A DNA stretch of 64,000 bases from Cacajao melanocephalus (Eukaryota; Chordata; Mammalia; Primates; Pitheciidae). The stretch is taken from assembly GCA_963573385.1 (NCBI GenBank), contig CAUYLG010065722.1, positions 1 through 64,000 on the forward strand, written 5' to 3'. Below are positions 51,754-64,000 of this stretch, piece by piece. Made by a program: the position numbers and the translations under genes. The notes under the pieces were generated by a model, which saw nothing but the letters and a program-made list of their open reading frames with translations, was not told the DNA's origin and made no database searches. Each line of letters starts with the position of its first letter. Position 1 is the first letter of the stretch.

Positions 51754-51818
51754 GGAATGAAGATGCCACCTGATCCAACCCTCTCACTTTATTGTGGTGA
51801 GGGCAGACTGAGGCTTAG

Positions 51819-52069
<251 letters not shown>

Positions 52070-52119
52070 TGTTCAGCCTCTTACTGTCTGCCTTGCTTCA
52101 TTTCATGTTCTTAGTGACC

Positions 52120-52215
52120 CGGGAAACACAATTATCCCCATTTCACAGACAGGGCAGCAAAGACCCAGAGAAGTCGAGTGGCTTGCTGTGGGTCACACAG
52201 CCAATAAGGGCGGCC
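52120..52215 (-). mobile_element. MIR fragment
   Basis: AATTATCCCCATTTCACAGA, AGTCGAGTGGCTTGCTGTGG and GTCACACAGCCAATAAGG. Confidence 0.8.
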
Positions 52216-52219
52216 TGGT

Positions 52220-54960
52220 TGTGCGTGTGTGCTGATAGAAAAACTAAACCCGAGGTGGGGGCGGAGGAGAGATCTGCTCCAGGCCAGGGAAACAAACTGA
52301 AAAGGGCGGTGCCACCTGCAGGTGAGAGAGGTCAGCCTTCTGCTGTCCTGGGTGAGCAGGGGGAGGCCAGGTGGGCAGCTCCTGCCCTGCCCCAGGCCCA
52401 TGGCCGCACCTCGGGGCTCACGGAGGCTGCCTGTGCCTGCCTTCCACAGGCAAGGGCCTGGAGGCGCCCAGACAGTCACGCCCAAGGCCCCGCTGCCCCC
52501 TAGTCTGTGCTGCCCCTCCCTGGCCCCGCCTGGCCACCAAGCCCGGTGACGCAAGGTCCCCCCATCTCCTGCCTAGGGCTGCCCTGGGTGCTTGCCCGCT
52601 CCCTCCCCACTCTACACCCCCGGAGGAGTAGGGGTTCGGCTTTATTTTTGCAGAGCACTTTCTGAGTAACAGAGTCCCCAGGGCCTTGGTGGGGAGGGGG
52701 GTTGGGGGGAAGCAAGTGCCTATGGGAAGAACGATGGGAGGCCCAGAGAGCCAGTGACAGGGCCACCAGGGCCTCCACCACCGGATGTTTCCACGCCACA
52801 GCCCTGCTGGGGCCTTCCCAGCTGCTGCCCCTCGAACAGCCGAGGAGGCCTGGTTTCCCCTCCTGACACAATCCAGGTCTCTCCCCCCTCTCCCCTCTGG
52901 CAGAAATGAGAAGCTAAGCCTTTGTACACCCGAGGCCTTCATCTCCTGAATCAGCCCCCAGGACGGTGGGCTGTGGACCCCCAGACAGAGAAGCCAGCCC
53001 TAGGCAGGCATTCATCCTCCGGCCAATCAGACGTGCACAGTGTGCTCTGTGCCCTGGGTGGATGGAGTTGGGGACCATAAAGGGCCAGGCCAAGCAGGCA
53101 GCATGGTGGGACATAGACATGAAACAGATCACAGGAGAGCAAATATAAGGACAAGGACCCGTGGCTGCATGCCCCGAGAGGGTGGCTGGGGCCGCTGGGC
53201 AAGGCCAGCCTTGCAGGATGCAGTGAGTGAAGCTGCAGGGCGCTGGTACCAGCTGTGCCCATTTCCCGGGGACTGGGTCCCTGCCTCCAAGCCCAGAGCT
53301 CCTGCAAGGGGTGGTGACCATGGAGAGGTGTGGCCAGCTGGACCCTGCCCAGTCTGGTTCCCAGAGAATCCAGCTTTCTTGGGAGGTAGATGCACCCCCG
53401 GGGTCCCCTTGGGCTGGGGGCCACTGGCCTGTGGTCAGGGCTGGGCAGGACCTACAGCCGAGGCCGGGTTGGCAGGGTTAGGGTGCAGTCTGGGTGGTGG
53501 GCCCTGTTCATATCCGAGGTGACAGGAGCAGGTTGACTTCCCTGCACAGAGGGCAGGGAGCCGGGGCAGGGGTCCCAGGAGAGCAGCAGGGTTGCTGCAC
53601 AGGTGCACATCGGCCAGACTCGAACATCTCAGACCTCATTGAACTGAGCCGTCATTTATTTTAATGCCTTTGTGGACCACATTTGGGTGCAGGTGAAATA
53701 TGGCCCCACATCATCTACTGTCGGGGATGTGAATTGTGCTTTGCTATGGGAAGACAAACACATCCGGGGGGTGTGGGTCACTGTGGCAGCTGCCCAGGGC
53801 GGCTGCATGGCTGCTGTGTGGGTGGAGGCTGGGGAGGGGTCCTCTCCCTGCGTGGAAAGGCTGCTCTTCATACCCCGCCATCAAGGAGAGAGGCAGTGTG
53901 AGCTCCTGCCAGGACAGGGAAGGGCTGGCGGGCTGCCTGCTACCTCCGCTCTAGCTCCATCTCCCGCCTCCACCCGCAGTGCCGCCTGTGGAAGTCACGG
54001 GCTGGGTGGAGGAGTGGATGAGCGCTCACGTCCAGCTCCGCAGCTGCTTGGGTGATCTGGGCGTGTCCACAACCCCATCTGTACTGCAAGCACGAGAACC
54101 TTCCTCCCTCACGCCCTTCTCCCCCTCTCTCTCTTTGCTGAACATATGATGTGAGTCCTGGAGCATGAGTAGGAGTCTCGGACAGAAGTGGGGCTGCAGG
54201 GGGCAGAAAAAGCACCTCAGCCTCAGAACTGCACGTGCAAAGGCCCGGAGGCAGGAGGAAAGCTGGCTTTGTGGCTGTCCTGAGAAAATGCAGTCTGGGG
54301 CAGGGCGGTCAGCTAGGGGACCTCAGGGGAGGGCCCGGACTTCTTCCTGAGGGCATGGGGAGAGCAGAAGCAGAGGGACGAGTTTGGACTGAGAGTAGAA
54401 AGTTGGGGGTAGGGAGGGAGTGTTCTGTCCTCTGTGCTGGGGGTAGTCACAAGAGCACCATATGCATATGGAAAACTCCCAGGTCTTAGACTGCACACCC
54501 CAGGCTGTGTGGGAGACAGTACACACCTTGCAGCCCCTAAAACCACAATTCAACAAAGGAGCCTCCCTCTGGCCCCACGTGGAGGGCCCGGGGCAGGGCA
54601 GTCTCTGAGCTAAGCCCCTCCTCCCCACCCCAGCACTGGGGCTCCCACTGTGGAGTCCTGGTCTCTGGCTGTGTGTTCCTCCCCCAACCCCACCCCTGCT
54701 GAGTGCCCATGGCCTGGCCCAGCTGACTCAGCTGACACCCACAGGTGCACCCGGCTCCAAGGCTCCGGAGAGGCGGGGGAGGGCAGGGACAGGCTGTGGC
54801 CACCTCCACCCCCACCCTCCCTCCCTGAGCCTCCTTCGAGGCTGCAAGGCACTAACCATCTTCTGTGGCCGGGCTGGGGCACAGGAAGGGTACCTGAGCC
54901 ACCCTTTCTGAGGAGGTGGGGTGCCCCCGAGAAGAGCCCCCTGTCATCGCCCCCCAGGAC
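52220..54960. other. GC-rich unique sequence, no gene seen
   Basis: Overlapping open frames on both strands reflect composition. No domain, signal or repeat recognised. Confidence 0.5.
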
Positions 54961-54964
54961 TTTA

Positions 54965-55075
54965 TCTGCATCATCTCTTATTCCCCCTGCACCCCTGCTG
55001 GGACACTGTTATTCCCCCACTGCCCAGCGGAGGAAACTGAGGCCTGAGAAGTTAGGGTTGCTGGGAGACTCGAGA
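54965..55075 (-). mobile_element. MIR fragment
   Basis: TTATTCCCCCACTGCCCAGC followed by GGAGGAAACTGAGGCCTGAG. Confidence 0.65.
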
Positions 55076-55769
55076 GCCCACCCATGCCCCCCACCAGGGC
55101 CCTGGCCCAGGCCTTCAGGCCCCCAACGGACAACACTGAACTTCCTCCTGGGATAGCCTGCAGGTTGCCCCCTGGCCTGTCTATGGGTGACCGTCCCCAC
55201 TTCCCAAGGCAGGCAGGCCCGGCCTCCCCGTAGCCACGCGGGGCAGAGGAACAGGGCTGTCGCTGTGCTGGCCCTCGCTGCGGCTTGGGGTGGACCTGGC
55301 GGGCAGCGGGGGACGTACTTAGTGGAAGATTTATGAGCTGGGTTAAAATTTAATTTGGGTGGACAATCCCGGCCAGCCCAGCTGGCCACCCCAGACGCAT
55401 GGCCTGGTCTCAGCAGCCCCATGGTGGGGCCTGGCCCCCCTGCCAGCCTCCCCCGCCCTCCCTCCCCGGAAAGCAGGCCGGCCGCTGCCCTCAGAGAAAT
55501 ATTAGCACGAATTCGATTTGGGGTGGAAGCAGCGGGTGCTGAGCCTTGTTTGCACTTCAGTTCAAAATTGAACAGGACAGAATGAGCTTTGGCAAGAACC
55601 ACCTCTGTGGTGCTCAGGGACAGCACTCTCTCCAGGAGCCCGCTAAGCCTGCCAGCTCCCCACCTGTCCACTCAGATGGGCCCCTCCAAGCCACCCTGAG
55701 GCCACACCCTCTGCCCAGCACCCCCAATCCTCCCTGGTGCCCCACTGCCTGGGCTTGAAACCTGACGTG

Positions 55770-55885
55770 TTAGGGGACCTGTGCAATGATTGAACCTCTC
55801 TGAGCCTCAGTTTCTTCATCTGTAAAATAAGGACAATAATAGGACCCATTGTATCATAACAACGCAGACTTAGAACTTCGTCTGC
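55770..55885 (+). mobile_element. MIR fragment
   Basis: TGAACCTCTCTGAGCCTCAG, TTTCTTCATCTGTAAAATAA and GGACAATAATAGGACC. Confidence 0.8.
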
Positions 55886-56264
55886 ACGTGGGCTCCCCAT
55901 AGACGGAAACCCTCACTGTGGGAGGGTGGCACCAAGGCTGGCTGGAGGGAGGGGCTGCAGAGCACGCACATACACACGGGGTCTCCCCTGTAGTCCTGTG
56001 GTCTCACTCCCCACCTGGACCGGGGCATCACCTCTTTGGACCTGGAGGCTATGGCTCTTGGTTGCCCAGTCTGGGCTAGGGGTTGAGGGAGAGTGCTGGG
56101 GTCACCAAGGCACGGGGTGTAGCTGAGGGCTGAGCCGAGGCCGCTTGTACACATGGACAGCCCTGCTCCCTCCCAGCTGGCCCTGCCTGACCTACCCATC
56201 GCTCTTCTCACCCCACTGCCACGCACTGGGTCCCTTCGAGGCACTTTCCTAAGTGGGCTCTGTC

Positions 56265-56345
56265 CACCCACTTTACAGAGAAGGAAAGTGAGGCTCAGAG
56301 AGACAAAGAAACTGCCTGAGGCCTGTAGCTGCGACGACCCAAGCC
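56265..56345 (-). mobile_element. MIR fragment
   Basis: CACTTTACAGAGAAGGAAAG, TGAGGCTCAGAGAGACAAAG. Confidence 0.65.
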
Positions 56346-57375
56346 CAGGCCCCTTGACCGCAAGGCTCACTCCTCCCAGCCCCACTGTCTCTGCTGCTGT
56401 CTCTGCAGCGCCTGCCCACAGTGCAGGGAGGGGGTTCTCAGGGAAAGGTAGGCAGCTTAGGCAGCGGGGGCAGAGCACGCACCGGGGGCTCCTCGAAGGT
56501 GGGGGACAGGCATCCCCCACTCTCATGCACATGCTCCTGCAGCCTCTGGCCGGGATCCAGGCCTGGAAGTAGCCGTGTCACCTTCAGAGACCGAATCCGT
56601 CGTCGCTCTGCCCCAGGTCTGGGAGGAGGCTGAGAGGAGGGAGAGGCAGCATCTCTCAGACTGCAGAAGGCGTATGTGCTATGCACGCATGCACAGGTAT
56701 ACTTGCATGCACACCTGTGCACATGCTCACAGACGTACACATCCACAGACACACACAGGCCCGTGTGAAGGATGGTGGGGACACGCTGTAGACACCTCAG
56801 TCTCTGCCTCGCCACCAGCCCCACCTCCTGAGGGACCGGTGAAAGTTAGGCCTGAACCTGGCACCTGTTCCAGCTGTATAAGTGACATTCTCCATGTCAG
56901 TTCACAGCAGCACCGGGCTGCCGCACGTGTGCCCCTGCCAGTGGGGCCGGCCGCACGCCCACCTGCACACTGCTCTCACTCACCCAGCATCCCCCAGGCC
57001 CCAGCAGATCTGTCGGTCTAGCGATGCCAGCCCCTTCTGACTCAACCTTGACCTGGGGAATCAGGGCTGGGGCCCCTCTGGGGTCCCTGAACCCCCACTG
57101 CGCACACTAGCAGAAGGCCCAGAGCCGGTCCTGTCCGCATAAGTCCCATTCCTATTCTGATACCAGGTCCTAGCTCTGACCCGGCGTCGGCATCTCACTG
57201 CGGCCTCTCATTACTCACTTACATGCTTATTTATTTATTCCCGGCTTGTTCTCGAAAGGATTTGTGGCAGCTTACAGAAATACAACATAATACAAGAGGA
57301 TCAAGAGGAGGGAGGGAGACGGGGTGGAAAAGAGCCAGGCATCCGAAGCGGCCGGGCTGGGGTTCAAATCCCGCC

Positions 57376-57684
57376 ATTTACTTATTTTATGTTTTGGAGA
57401 CGGAATCTCACTGTGTTGCCCAGGCAGGTTGCCCAGGCTGGAGTGCAGCGGTGCAATCTCAGCTCATGGCAACCTCCACCTCCTGGGTTCAAGAGATTCT
57501 CCTCAGCCTCCCGAGTAGCTGGGACCGTAAGTGCCCGCCACCACGCCCCGTTAATTTGTTGTATTTTAGTAGAAATGGGGTTTCACCATATTGCCCAGGC
57601 TGGTCTGGGACTCCTGACCTCAGGCGATCCACCTGCCTAGGCCTCCCACAGTGCTGGGATTACAGGCGAGGGCCTCCGCCGGGC
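57376..57684 (-). mobile_element. Alu element with a 13-bp duplication
   Basis: Dimer. TTGCCCAGGCAGG then TTGCCCAGGCTGG form a local tandem at 57416-57441. Confidence 0.93.
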
Positions 57685-57734
57685 TCATTTATATATGCAT
57701 AAATGTTCAGTTGCTGTTTCCCCACTCGCTCATC

Positions 57735-57890
57735 TTTGGCCTGTGGAGTCACTTTGCCTCTCTGAGCCTCAATTTCCTGATCTGTGAAATGGGGATGATG
57801 ATGGTCACCTTGTGGGTTGATAATGAGATGTGAGAACACGCCAGGGGAGATGAAGCCAGCACTTGGCGCACAGGAGGTGCCAGTGGCACA
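57735..57890 (+). mobile_element. MIR element
   Basis: TGCCTCTCTGAGCCTCAATT, TCCTGATCTGTGAAATGGGG and a GCGCACAGGAGGTGCC tail. Confidence 0.8.
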
Positions 57891-58693
57891 CGGCAGCTGC
57901 TGTGACGAGGAAGGCAGGCAGAGAGAAGTCGGGGTGGGGACAGCTGAGGGCGGAAAGGGAGGGGGCCCTGGGCTGGAGCAGGCACAGCACTGCCCACCTC
58001 TGTGTCTGGGGTCTCCAGGTCATGGTGAAGTCTGAGCTGAGGGAAACAGGCCTGGGAGCAGGTGACGTTCAGGGGTCTGGGTCCCAAATGCCAAGCTCCA
58101 GGAACCCCCTCCGATTCCTCTTGGAGGAAGACACTCCACCTTCCTCGTGTGAGGCCAGGGGCCTGCAGGGGTGGAGCAGGACAGGAGTCTGGGGCTCCAG
58201 TCTGGGGGTCCCCACCCTCCCACTGCACTCAGAGGTTTGGTCTTCAGCCCTGGGACCCCTGAGCTTCACCTGACTCCGAACCCCACTTCTCCCTCGAGTG
58301 CTGACTCCCACGGCCACCAGTGTTTGGCGCCGAGCCTTGTTTCACCCCCAGGACCAGCTCTTGGCCCCAGCCTGGCCCTCAGTCCCTCAGCCCAGCCCCC
58401 AGCTGCCCCCAAGCCCCTCCCCTGCCTGCCCCTCACCTTAGGCACCCCCTCACTTCAGGCTCCCTCCCAGCCATCAATCGCTCCAGCCATGCTCCTGGCC
58501 CCCGTCCTGCCTTCCATACCTCACCCCCCCGAATCATCCTCCACCCAGCGTCCCCGTGGCTGCAAGGAGCAGGAGGCAAGATTTTCTCCACCTCCAGGCT
58601 CAGCTACCCTCTGCTAAGCGGAGGCCCCGTGCCGCCGAGAGCACTGATATTTAAGGGATATTTCAGACCTGCTTCTGGCTCTGGCCTCCCTCC

Positions 58694-58728
58694 CGGCGGG
58701 GGCGGGGGCGGGGGCGGGAGCGGGGGGG
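58694..58728 (+). repeat. (GGGGGC)n quadruplex-prone run
   Basis: Five or more G-tracts separated by single C or CG/AGC (GGCGGGGGCGGGGGCGGGGG onward). Fits the G3+N1-7 quadruplex rule. Confidence 0.9.
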
Positions 58729-59555
58729 TCCCAGGCGTGGCCACAGGAGGGCCTGGGGAAATGGGCACAGCTCCATCCGCTCTCACCCACAGCCCCGCTG
58801 CCCGAGTCCAGGACGCTGCAGCCCACACACTTCAACCCTGTCATGGGAGCCGATGCCCGCTCTGTCAATGGCTGATTTATTGACAGATATGGGGATGGCT
58901 TGTCCGTTTAGAACCCAGCAGGTGGAACTCGGCACTCGAGAGCCGGGAGTCCAGAGGGCTGCAGGATGCTGCCAAGCCCCAGCCCCACCACCGAGCCTCC
59001 GCTGGAACCGTGGCCTCAGTCTTCATGTTGGAATTGGGGAGAACGGACCCAGACCTCTCCCTGGCAGCTCCAGGAGGCAGTGGAGGGGGGCTGTCAGGCC
59101 AGCTCTGGACCTGGAGTTGGGATGCTGTGTGCCACCCCCAGCAGGAACAGGCTTCAGCCACACACCCTCCCTGCATGGTTCAAGCAGAGAAGCATGTATG
59201 GGGCCCCGACTGAATACCAGACATAGTCTATACCCAGAGTGGTCCCCTCCAGCCGTCCCGCTCCCTCATCCTTCGGCCTGTGCCTTCAGCTGCTGCTGTG
59301 GTAACACCTGTGATATGTGTGCTCTGCAGGGGCAGGGGTCAGGCGGTTACACAGATGTTCACAGAGCCCCATGTACCAGCAGGGCCTGTCCTGAGCCCTT
59401 GCTGGCACTCTGCCAATCCCTGTGTGAGGGTCACAGCTGGGACAGGCCCCAGGACGCAGTGCTGTTGTTACGTCCCTGAGCACGCCCAGCTCTCTAGACA
59501 CCGCAGGATATGCGGATTCATGGTCACTGATTCATTTTCATGAACAGGAAGTGCA

Positions 59556-59862
59556 GGCCGGGCACGGCGGCTCACCCCTGTCATCCCAGCACTTTGGGAG
59601 GCTAAGGCAGGCGGATCACCTGAGGTCAGGAGTTCAAGACCAGCCCAGCCAACATGCTGAAACTCCATCTCTACTAAAAATATAAAAATTAGCCAGGCAT
59701 GGTAGTGGGCGCCTGTAACCCCAGCTACTCAGGAGGCTGAGGCAGGAGAATCACTTGAACCCAGGAGGCAGAGATTTCAGTAAGCCGAGATCATGCCACT
59801 GCACTCCAGCCTGGGCAACAGAGCGAGACTCTATCTCAAAATAAATATATCAATAAAATAAG
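59556..59862 (+). mobile_element. Alu element
   Basis: Full-length dimer with an AT-rich decayed tail (AAATAAATATATC). Confidence 0.95.
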
Positions 59863-60431
59863 TCTAGCCTTTGGGGGAAGATGGCAGAGTGTCCCCTCAT
59901 TAAACAGACTTCAACGATGTCACATAATTCCAACAGTTGGGGGACTTCAGGAGCGGTGGGGACCCCTTCACGGTCTGCCCGCAGCCCGAATCCTTGGTGC
60001 CGGAAACAGCCACTGATGGCCTCTTAGGGTGCCTCTCTCCTCCCCACCACCCCCAGAGTTCTCCCATCACTAAGCCGGAGGACTCTGCCAGTCCTCTCTG
60101 AGCACTACTGGCTCTGAAAGCCACCCCCAGATCCAGCCGGGGGCCTGTCCTTCTGCACGTTCTCACCTGCTTCCTCCTTCCTTGGTCCTGGGTCTGAGAA
60201 GTCCTCAGTAGCTGAGGTCTATGTAGTGGACACAGGGAGGGGAGGCTCCCGGGGTTATCCAGGTTGGAGACACGAGGAAGGGCCATGTTTCTGCTTTATA
60301 AATGTAACCCTCCCTTGCTGAATGCCTGCACGTCGGGTACGTTACTGGGTGTCTTGTATTCAACCCTCGATACCTCCCTTTGACTCAAGGGCTTATTTTT
60401 GTCCCCACTTTACAAACGACAAACCTGAGGG

Positions 60432-60889
<458 letters not shown>

Positions 60890-60970
60890 GTTCCAGGCTC
60901 AGAGAGGGGAAGCAACTTGTTGAAGGTCTCAAGTGAATAAATAACACAGCTGAGGCTGGATCTCAGGTCA
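60890..60970 (-). mobile_element. MIR fragment
   Basis: GGCTCAGAGAGGGGAAGCAA, CTTGTTGAAGGTCTC and ATAACACAGCTGAGGCTGGA. Confidence 0.7.
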
Positions 60971-60999
60971 GTTTGTCCCTTCCTGTGAGACAACCCTGC

Positions 61000-62465
61000 T
61001 TCCCTCATTTACCACTGAAGACAAGCTTTCATCTTGGTACTCCCTCACTCCAGAACTGTCACTGGCTCCCTGTGGCTCCTTCCTGGGGTCCAAGTGGTCC
61101 TCAGGCCCACTACAGCTTCAGATGGAAGTGCTTGCTTCTCCCTCCTTACCTCCACTCCACACTTCCCTGAGGGTGCGCCCCACTCCCTCCCTGGACCCAG
61201 TACCCCATCCTGCCTGTCCCCATCACACCTCCTCCACCTCCACCAGGGGTCTCAGCTTCCACAGGCTTTGAGTGAGGCCATCAAGGGCCTCTGGGCCCAA
61301 CTCTGTCTCTGTCCAGCCTGTCTCCCACCAGCTAAGCCCAGCCCCCTGGACTCCTCTCGGCGCCTCACTGCCGCGGTCTCGCTCACCTCCAAGCCTTTGC
61401 ACTAGCTGCTGCCTTTGCTTAGAACACAGTTCTCATCCTTACCTCATTCCCGCCCCCAAGTGCCCGGCTGACTCCGTGCTCATTCCTCGGATCTTGGCTT
61501 CAACACCCACTGTGCCCTGCACACCCCCACCCCCCAGCCCCCAGCCAGCAACCCCCTTCCCTCCTGTCACCTCTTGCTCCAAATCTGTCTCCCTTTAACC
61601 ATAACCTCCCAGAGGGCAGACCCCTGTCTGTCTCAATTCCAGAGGCATCTGCAGCACCAGCTGCATACAGCACAGGTGGGAGCCTCTGTGACCCATCAGG
61701 CCATCTGCCAGAGCAGGAAGGGGCCATGGGGCTCCCTGAACACCCTCTTCCCTCACCCCGCACGCAGCCATCAGCAAGTCCTTCCCAAATCGAATGAATC
61801 CAACCACCTCCCTCCCGTCCACCTCCCTCCCGTCCACCGTCCTCCCATCCACTGTCAGCTGCCCCCACCTGCACCGTCTCTTGTCGGGAGACAGCAGTGC
61901 CTCCCCACGGTCCCGGGTCTGCCCACACAATGTCTGGGGACCCAGTCCCATCACGACCCTCCCCTCAGAACAAATCCATGTTCCAGACCTCTGCCCTGGC
62001 TATTCACCACCCTTAGTCACACTGGCATAAAGGTATGTTCTGGAACCTGCCAAACCCCTACTCTGAGCTCTGGCTGTCCCCTCTGCTGGGACAGTCTCCA
62101 CGGCCAGCTTCATGTCTTCAAGCTGGCCTCTGCCCCCACACTCCCTGCTCTGAGAGGACTCCCCCCTGCAGTCACCCGCCTTTCAGGTGTCCTCGTGGCC
62201 TGTCTCCCCAGCTTGGGGTACCCTCCCTGAGGGCAGAGCCTGGCTCCCCTTCACTGCTGGGGCTCCTGGAAGCTCGGCGCAGGGCACATATTTGTAGGAC
62301 GAGGATGCGGGAGCCATGATCACCTCGGGAGAGGGCCAGGCAGCCCTGCGGCCACCCCCCATGGGACCCTGTGGGTCACAGGGCCATGCTCACACCACTG
62401 CCCACCCAGACAGCTCCCCTCCTGGGCATCCCTCCGGTGCTGCAAGGGGAGGCCGGGGCGGAATA
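61000..62465. other. C-rich sequence with L2-like remnants, no gene seen
   Basis: Segments such as CACTGGCTCCCTGTGGCTCC (61060), CTGCCTTTGCTTAGAACACA (61410) and the tail near 62230-62290 look like dispersed, decayed L2. No coding exon. Confidence 0.45.
61803..61858 (+). repeat. Short C-rich tandem repeat
   Basis: CCACCTCCCTCCCGT occurs twice, followed by diverged units CCACCGTCCTCCCAT and CCACTGTC. Confidence 0.8.
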
Positions 62466-62580
62466 ACCAGATTAGCCTAAGCGGCTCCTCTTGTTTCCTG
62501 GGCGTAATTGGATTGAGGCCATGTTTCGGTGCAGCCGCATTTAATATTGTAATTCTGCAGCCACTCAGCCCCCCGAGAGC
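62465..62580. promoter_or_regulatory. AT-rich island with homeodomain cores, candidate regulatory element
   Basis: A short repeat-free island with GATTA, TAATTGGATTG and TTTAATATTGTAATTC, flanked by very GC-rich sequence on both sides. The abrupt composition change and clustered homeodomain-like cores are the only evidence. Confidence 0.25.
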
Positions 62581-64000
62581 AGCCGCTGAAGGCAGACGGG
62601 CCAGGGACTGGGAGGGGAGGTAGGCCTGCAGGCAGGGGTCCAGGCTGGAGAAGAGGCCAGGGCTGGGGTCTCATGCCTCGGACCTGTGCTGAGGGTACAC
62701 CTGCCCACCTCCCTCCTGGAGGGTACATCTTTCTAGGCATGGGCATGGCCAGTTCTTTCTGCATCTCTGGGCTGGGCACGGATCTGGGCACTAGGAGGTT
62801 GAGGGTGGGAGGAAGGAAAGGAGTACTGCCCGCAGCCCCGAGCTGGCAGGTGCGCAGGGCAGCGTGACTGTCGAAGGGGAGGCCATTCCCAGAGCCACAG
62901 TACCTCCCTGCGCCCGGATGCCTGGGTCCTGGGCACGGGGAGAGCGTCTGGGACCCCAGTTGAGGAGAAGGCAGAGGAAAGGAGGCCAGGCTGGGCACGG
63001 GTCCATCAGTGCTGAGCTGGCTGCAGGCCACAGTCCCCAGAGAGTCTAAGGGCCTAAACATACCTGCTGTTGGCACCAATCGGGAGGCCTGGGCTCCTGA
63101 AGCCCACCCATAGCCAAAGCAGGCTCCTCGCCCAAATGTCCGCGCGGCGGCTGGAGGCCCAGCCAGGGCCCAGTCCAGCCCTGCGTTGGGGACTCCTCCC
63201 TCAGCAATGCGGTGAGGGGTAGTGGCCCCTGAGACCTGTGCTCGAAGGCTGGTGCCTCCGGAGACCAAGGGGGCACGGCGGGGAGGCATGCAGCGTGTGC
63301 CTCTGAGCGTCCGTCTGAGTTCTGTTGGTGTGTGTTCGTCAGTCCGTGTCAGTCCGTGTCTAGGTGGAACGTGTGCGTGTGCTCTGGGTGTGAGGGAGCC
63401 CCGCCCCCGCCCCCGCCCTCACCTTCCCACCTGTGGCCTGCAGCCCAGTCTGTCTCCACAAATGCCCATCAGTACCTGGGGCCTGAGACCAGGCTGATGG
63501 GTCTTTAAAAACCAAGAAGCTAGGGGGAAAATCCGAGGACAGGGCACAGCTGGGGAGGGTCAGAGGGCAGGGGAGCCTATGACAGGGACCTCCAATGCCC
63601 AGACATTGCTTCGGGAAGCACAACGCCTGAGAGATGGTGCTGGCCTCCCCAACGCCCCGGTTGCAAACATTCCCAGCTGGCCGCTGGGGCACCTGTTGGG
63701 CAGATGACTCACTGGGCCCCTGTGGCTGGTGCCTGCCCAGGTAGCTCCTCCTGGAGGCTCAGACCCAGTTCTGAAGACCTCAGCTGCAGAGCAGTTTCTC
63801 CCCCATTAGGGAGAAGGGGCTCAGGCCTACCTGGGGCTGGACTGAGGTCGAGGGCACTGGGCTGAGATCTGTGGGGTCTGTGGACCCCCTGACCCTGCCC
63901 TACCCCCGTGCCTCACTCCCATCTGCTCCCCACAGCTCAAGGGCCTCCCGACAGCTCCCATCCATCACTCAGCCCTATTTTTAGGAGGTGATAACCCAGC
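62580..64000. other. GC-rich sequence, no gene supported
   Basis: Includes an 813-nt minus-strand open frame (62477-63289) of Pro/Gly/Ala/Ser-rich composition that I do not accept as a gene without further support, and small repeats at 63336-63420. Confidence 0.45.
63336..63420 (+). repeat. Local duplications and C-rich run
   Basis: TCAGTCCGTG occurs twice in tandem near 63340-63360. GCCCCCGCCCCCGCCC near 63402 is quadruplex-prone on the minus strand. Confidence 0.7.

Overview
The window is nuclear DNA from a primate. About 19 Alu elements of old (J/S-like) type, many MIR and L2 fragments, two old L1 pieces, one solo LTR and several large simple-repeat arrays are spread through GC-rich unique sequence. 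I see no bacterial, plasmid or phage signature, no CRISPR array, and no rRNA or tRNA gene. The only protein-coding exon I can support is the large coding exon of FLRT1 (fibronectin leucine rich transmembrane protein 1) on the minus strand at 24202-26226. It encodes a complete 674-residue protein, and a splice acceptor lies just upstream in its 5'UTR.

In human, FLRT1 is at 11q13.1, nested inside a long intron of MACROD1 on the opposite strand. By that knowledge the window would be MACROD1 intron read in MACROD1 sense (+), with FLRT1 antisense to it. I found no stretch resembling a macrodomain exon, so this host-gene reading is inference. A few FLRT1 residues differ from the human protein as I remember it, so a non-human primate is possible.

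Layout: 1-11.5 kb is dense in Alu, MIR and L2 and includes an Alu split by a microsatellite-bearing insertion (3.5-3.75 kb) and a solo LTR (10.66-11.2 kb). 11.5-19.7 kb is Alu-free, GC-rich unique sequence with a polyadenylation-like AT-rich patch at 15.4 kb. 19.7-24.2 kb lies downstream of FLRT1 and holds two Alus. 24.2-26.3 kb is the CpG-rich FLRT1 exon. 26.3-31 kb holds AT-rich unique sequence and a 1.1-kb (TCCA)n array fused to an L2 3' end. 31-44.6 kb has three Alus, a second (TCCA)n/L2 array at 41.4-42.1 kb, and several AT-rich, homeobox-motif-rich islands that look like enhancers. 44.6-64 kb is GC-rich with seven Alus, a 67-bp minisatellite, a 250-bp polypyrimidine tract and G-quadruplex-forming runs.

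Most other long open frames, including the antisense frame over FLRT1 and the frames through (TCCA)n, are explained by base composition or repeat periodicity. The most useful leads are the Alu-free AT-rich islands, three of which contain a perfect POU octamer; a TATA-plus-CpG patch at 36.1 kb facing FLRT1; the two in-frame FLRT1 start codons; the shared origin of the two (TCCA)n arrays from L2 tails; and two unusual retroelement structures, a three-monomer Alu and a tiny retro-insert within an Alu linker. I found no evidence for a novel multi-gene system.
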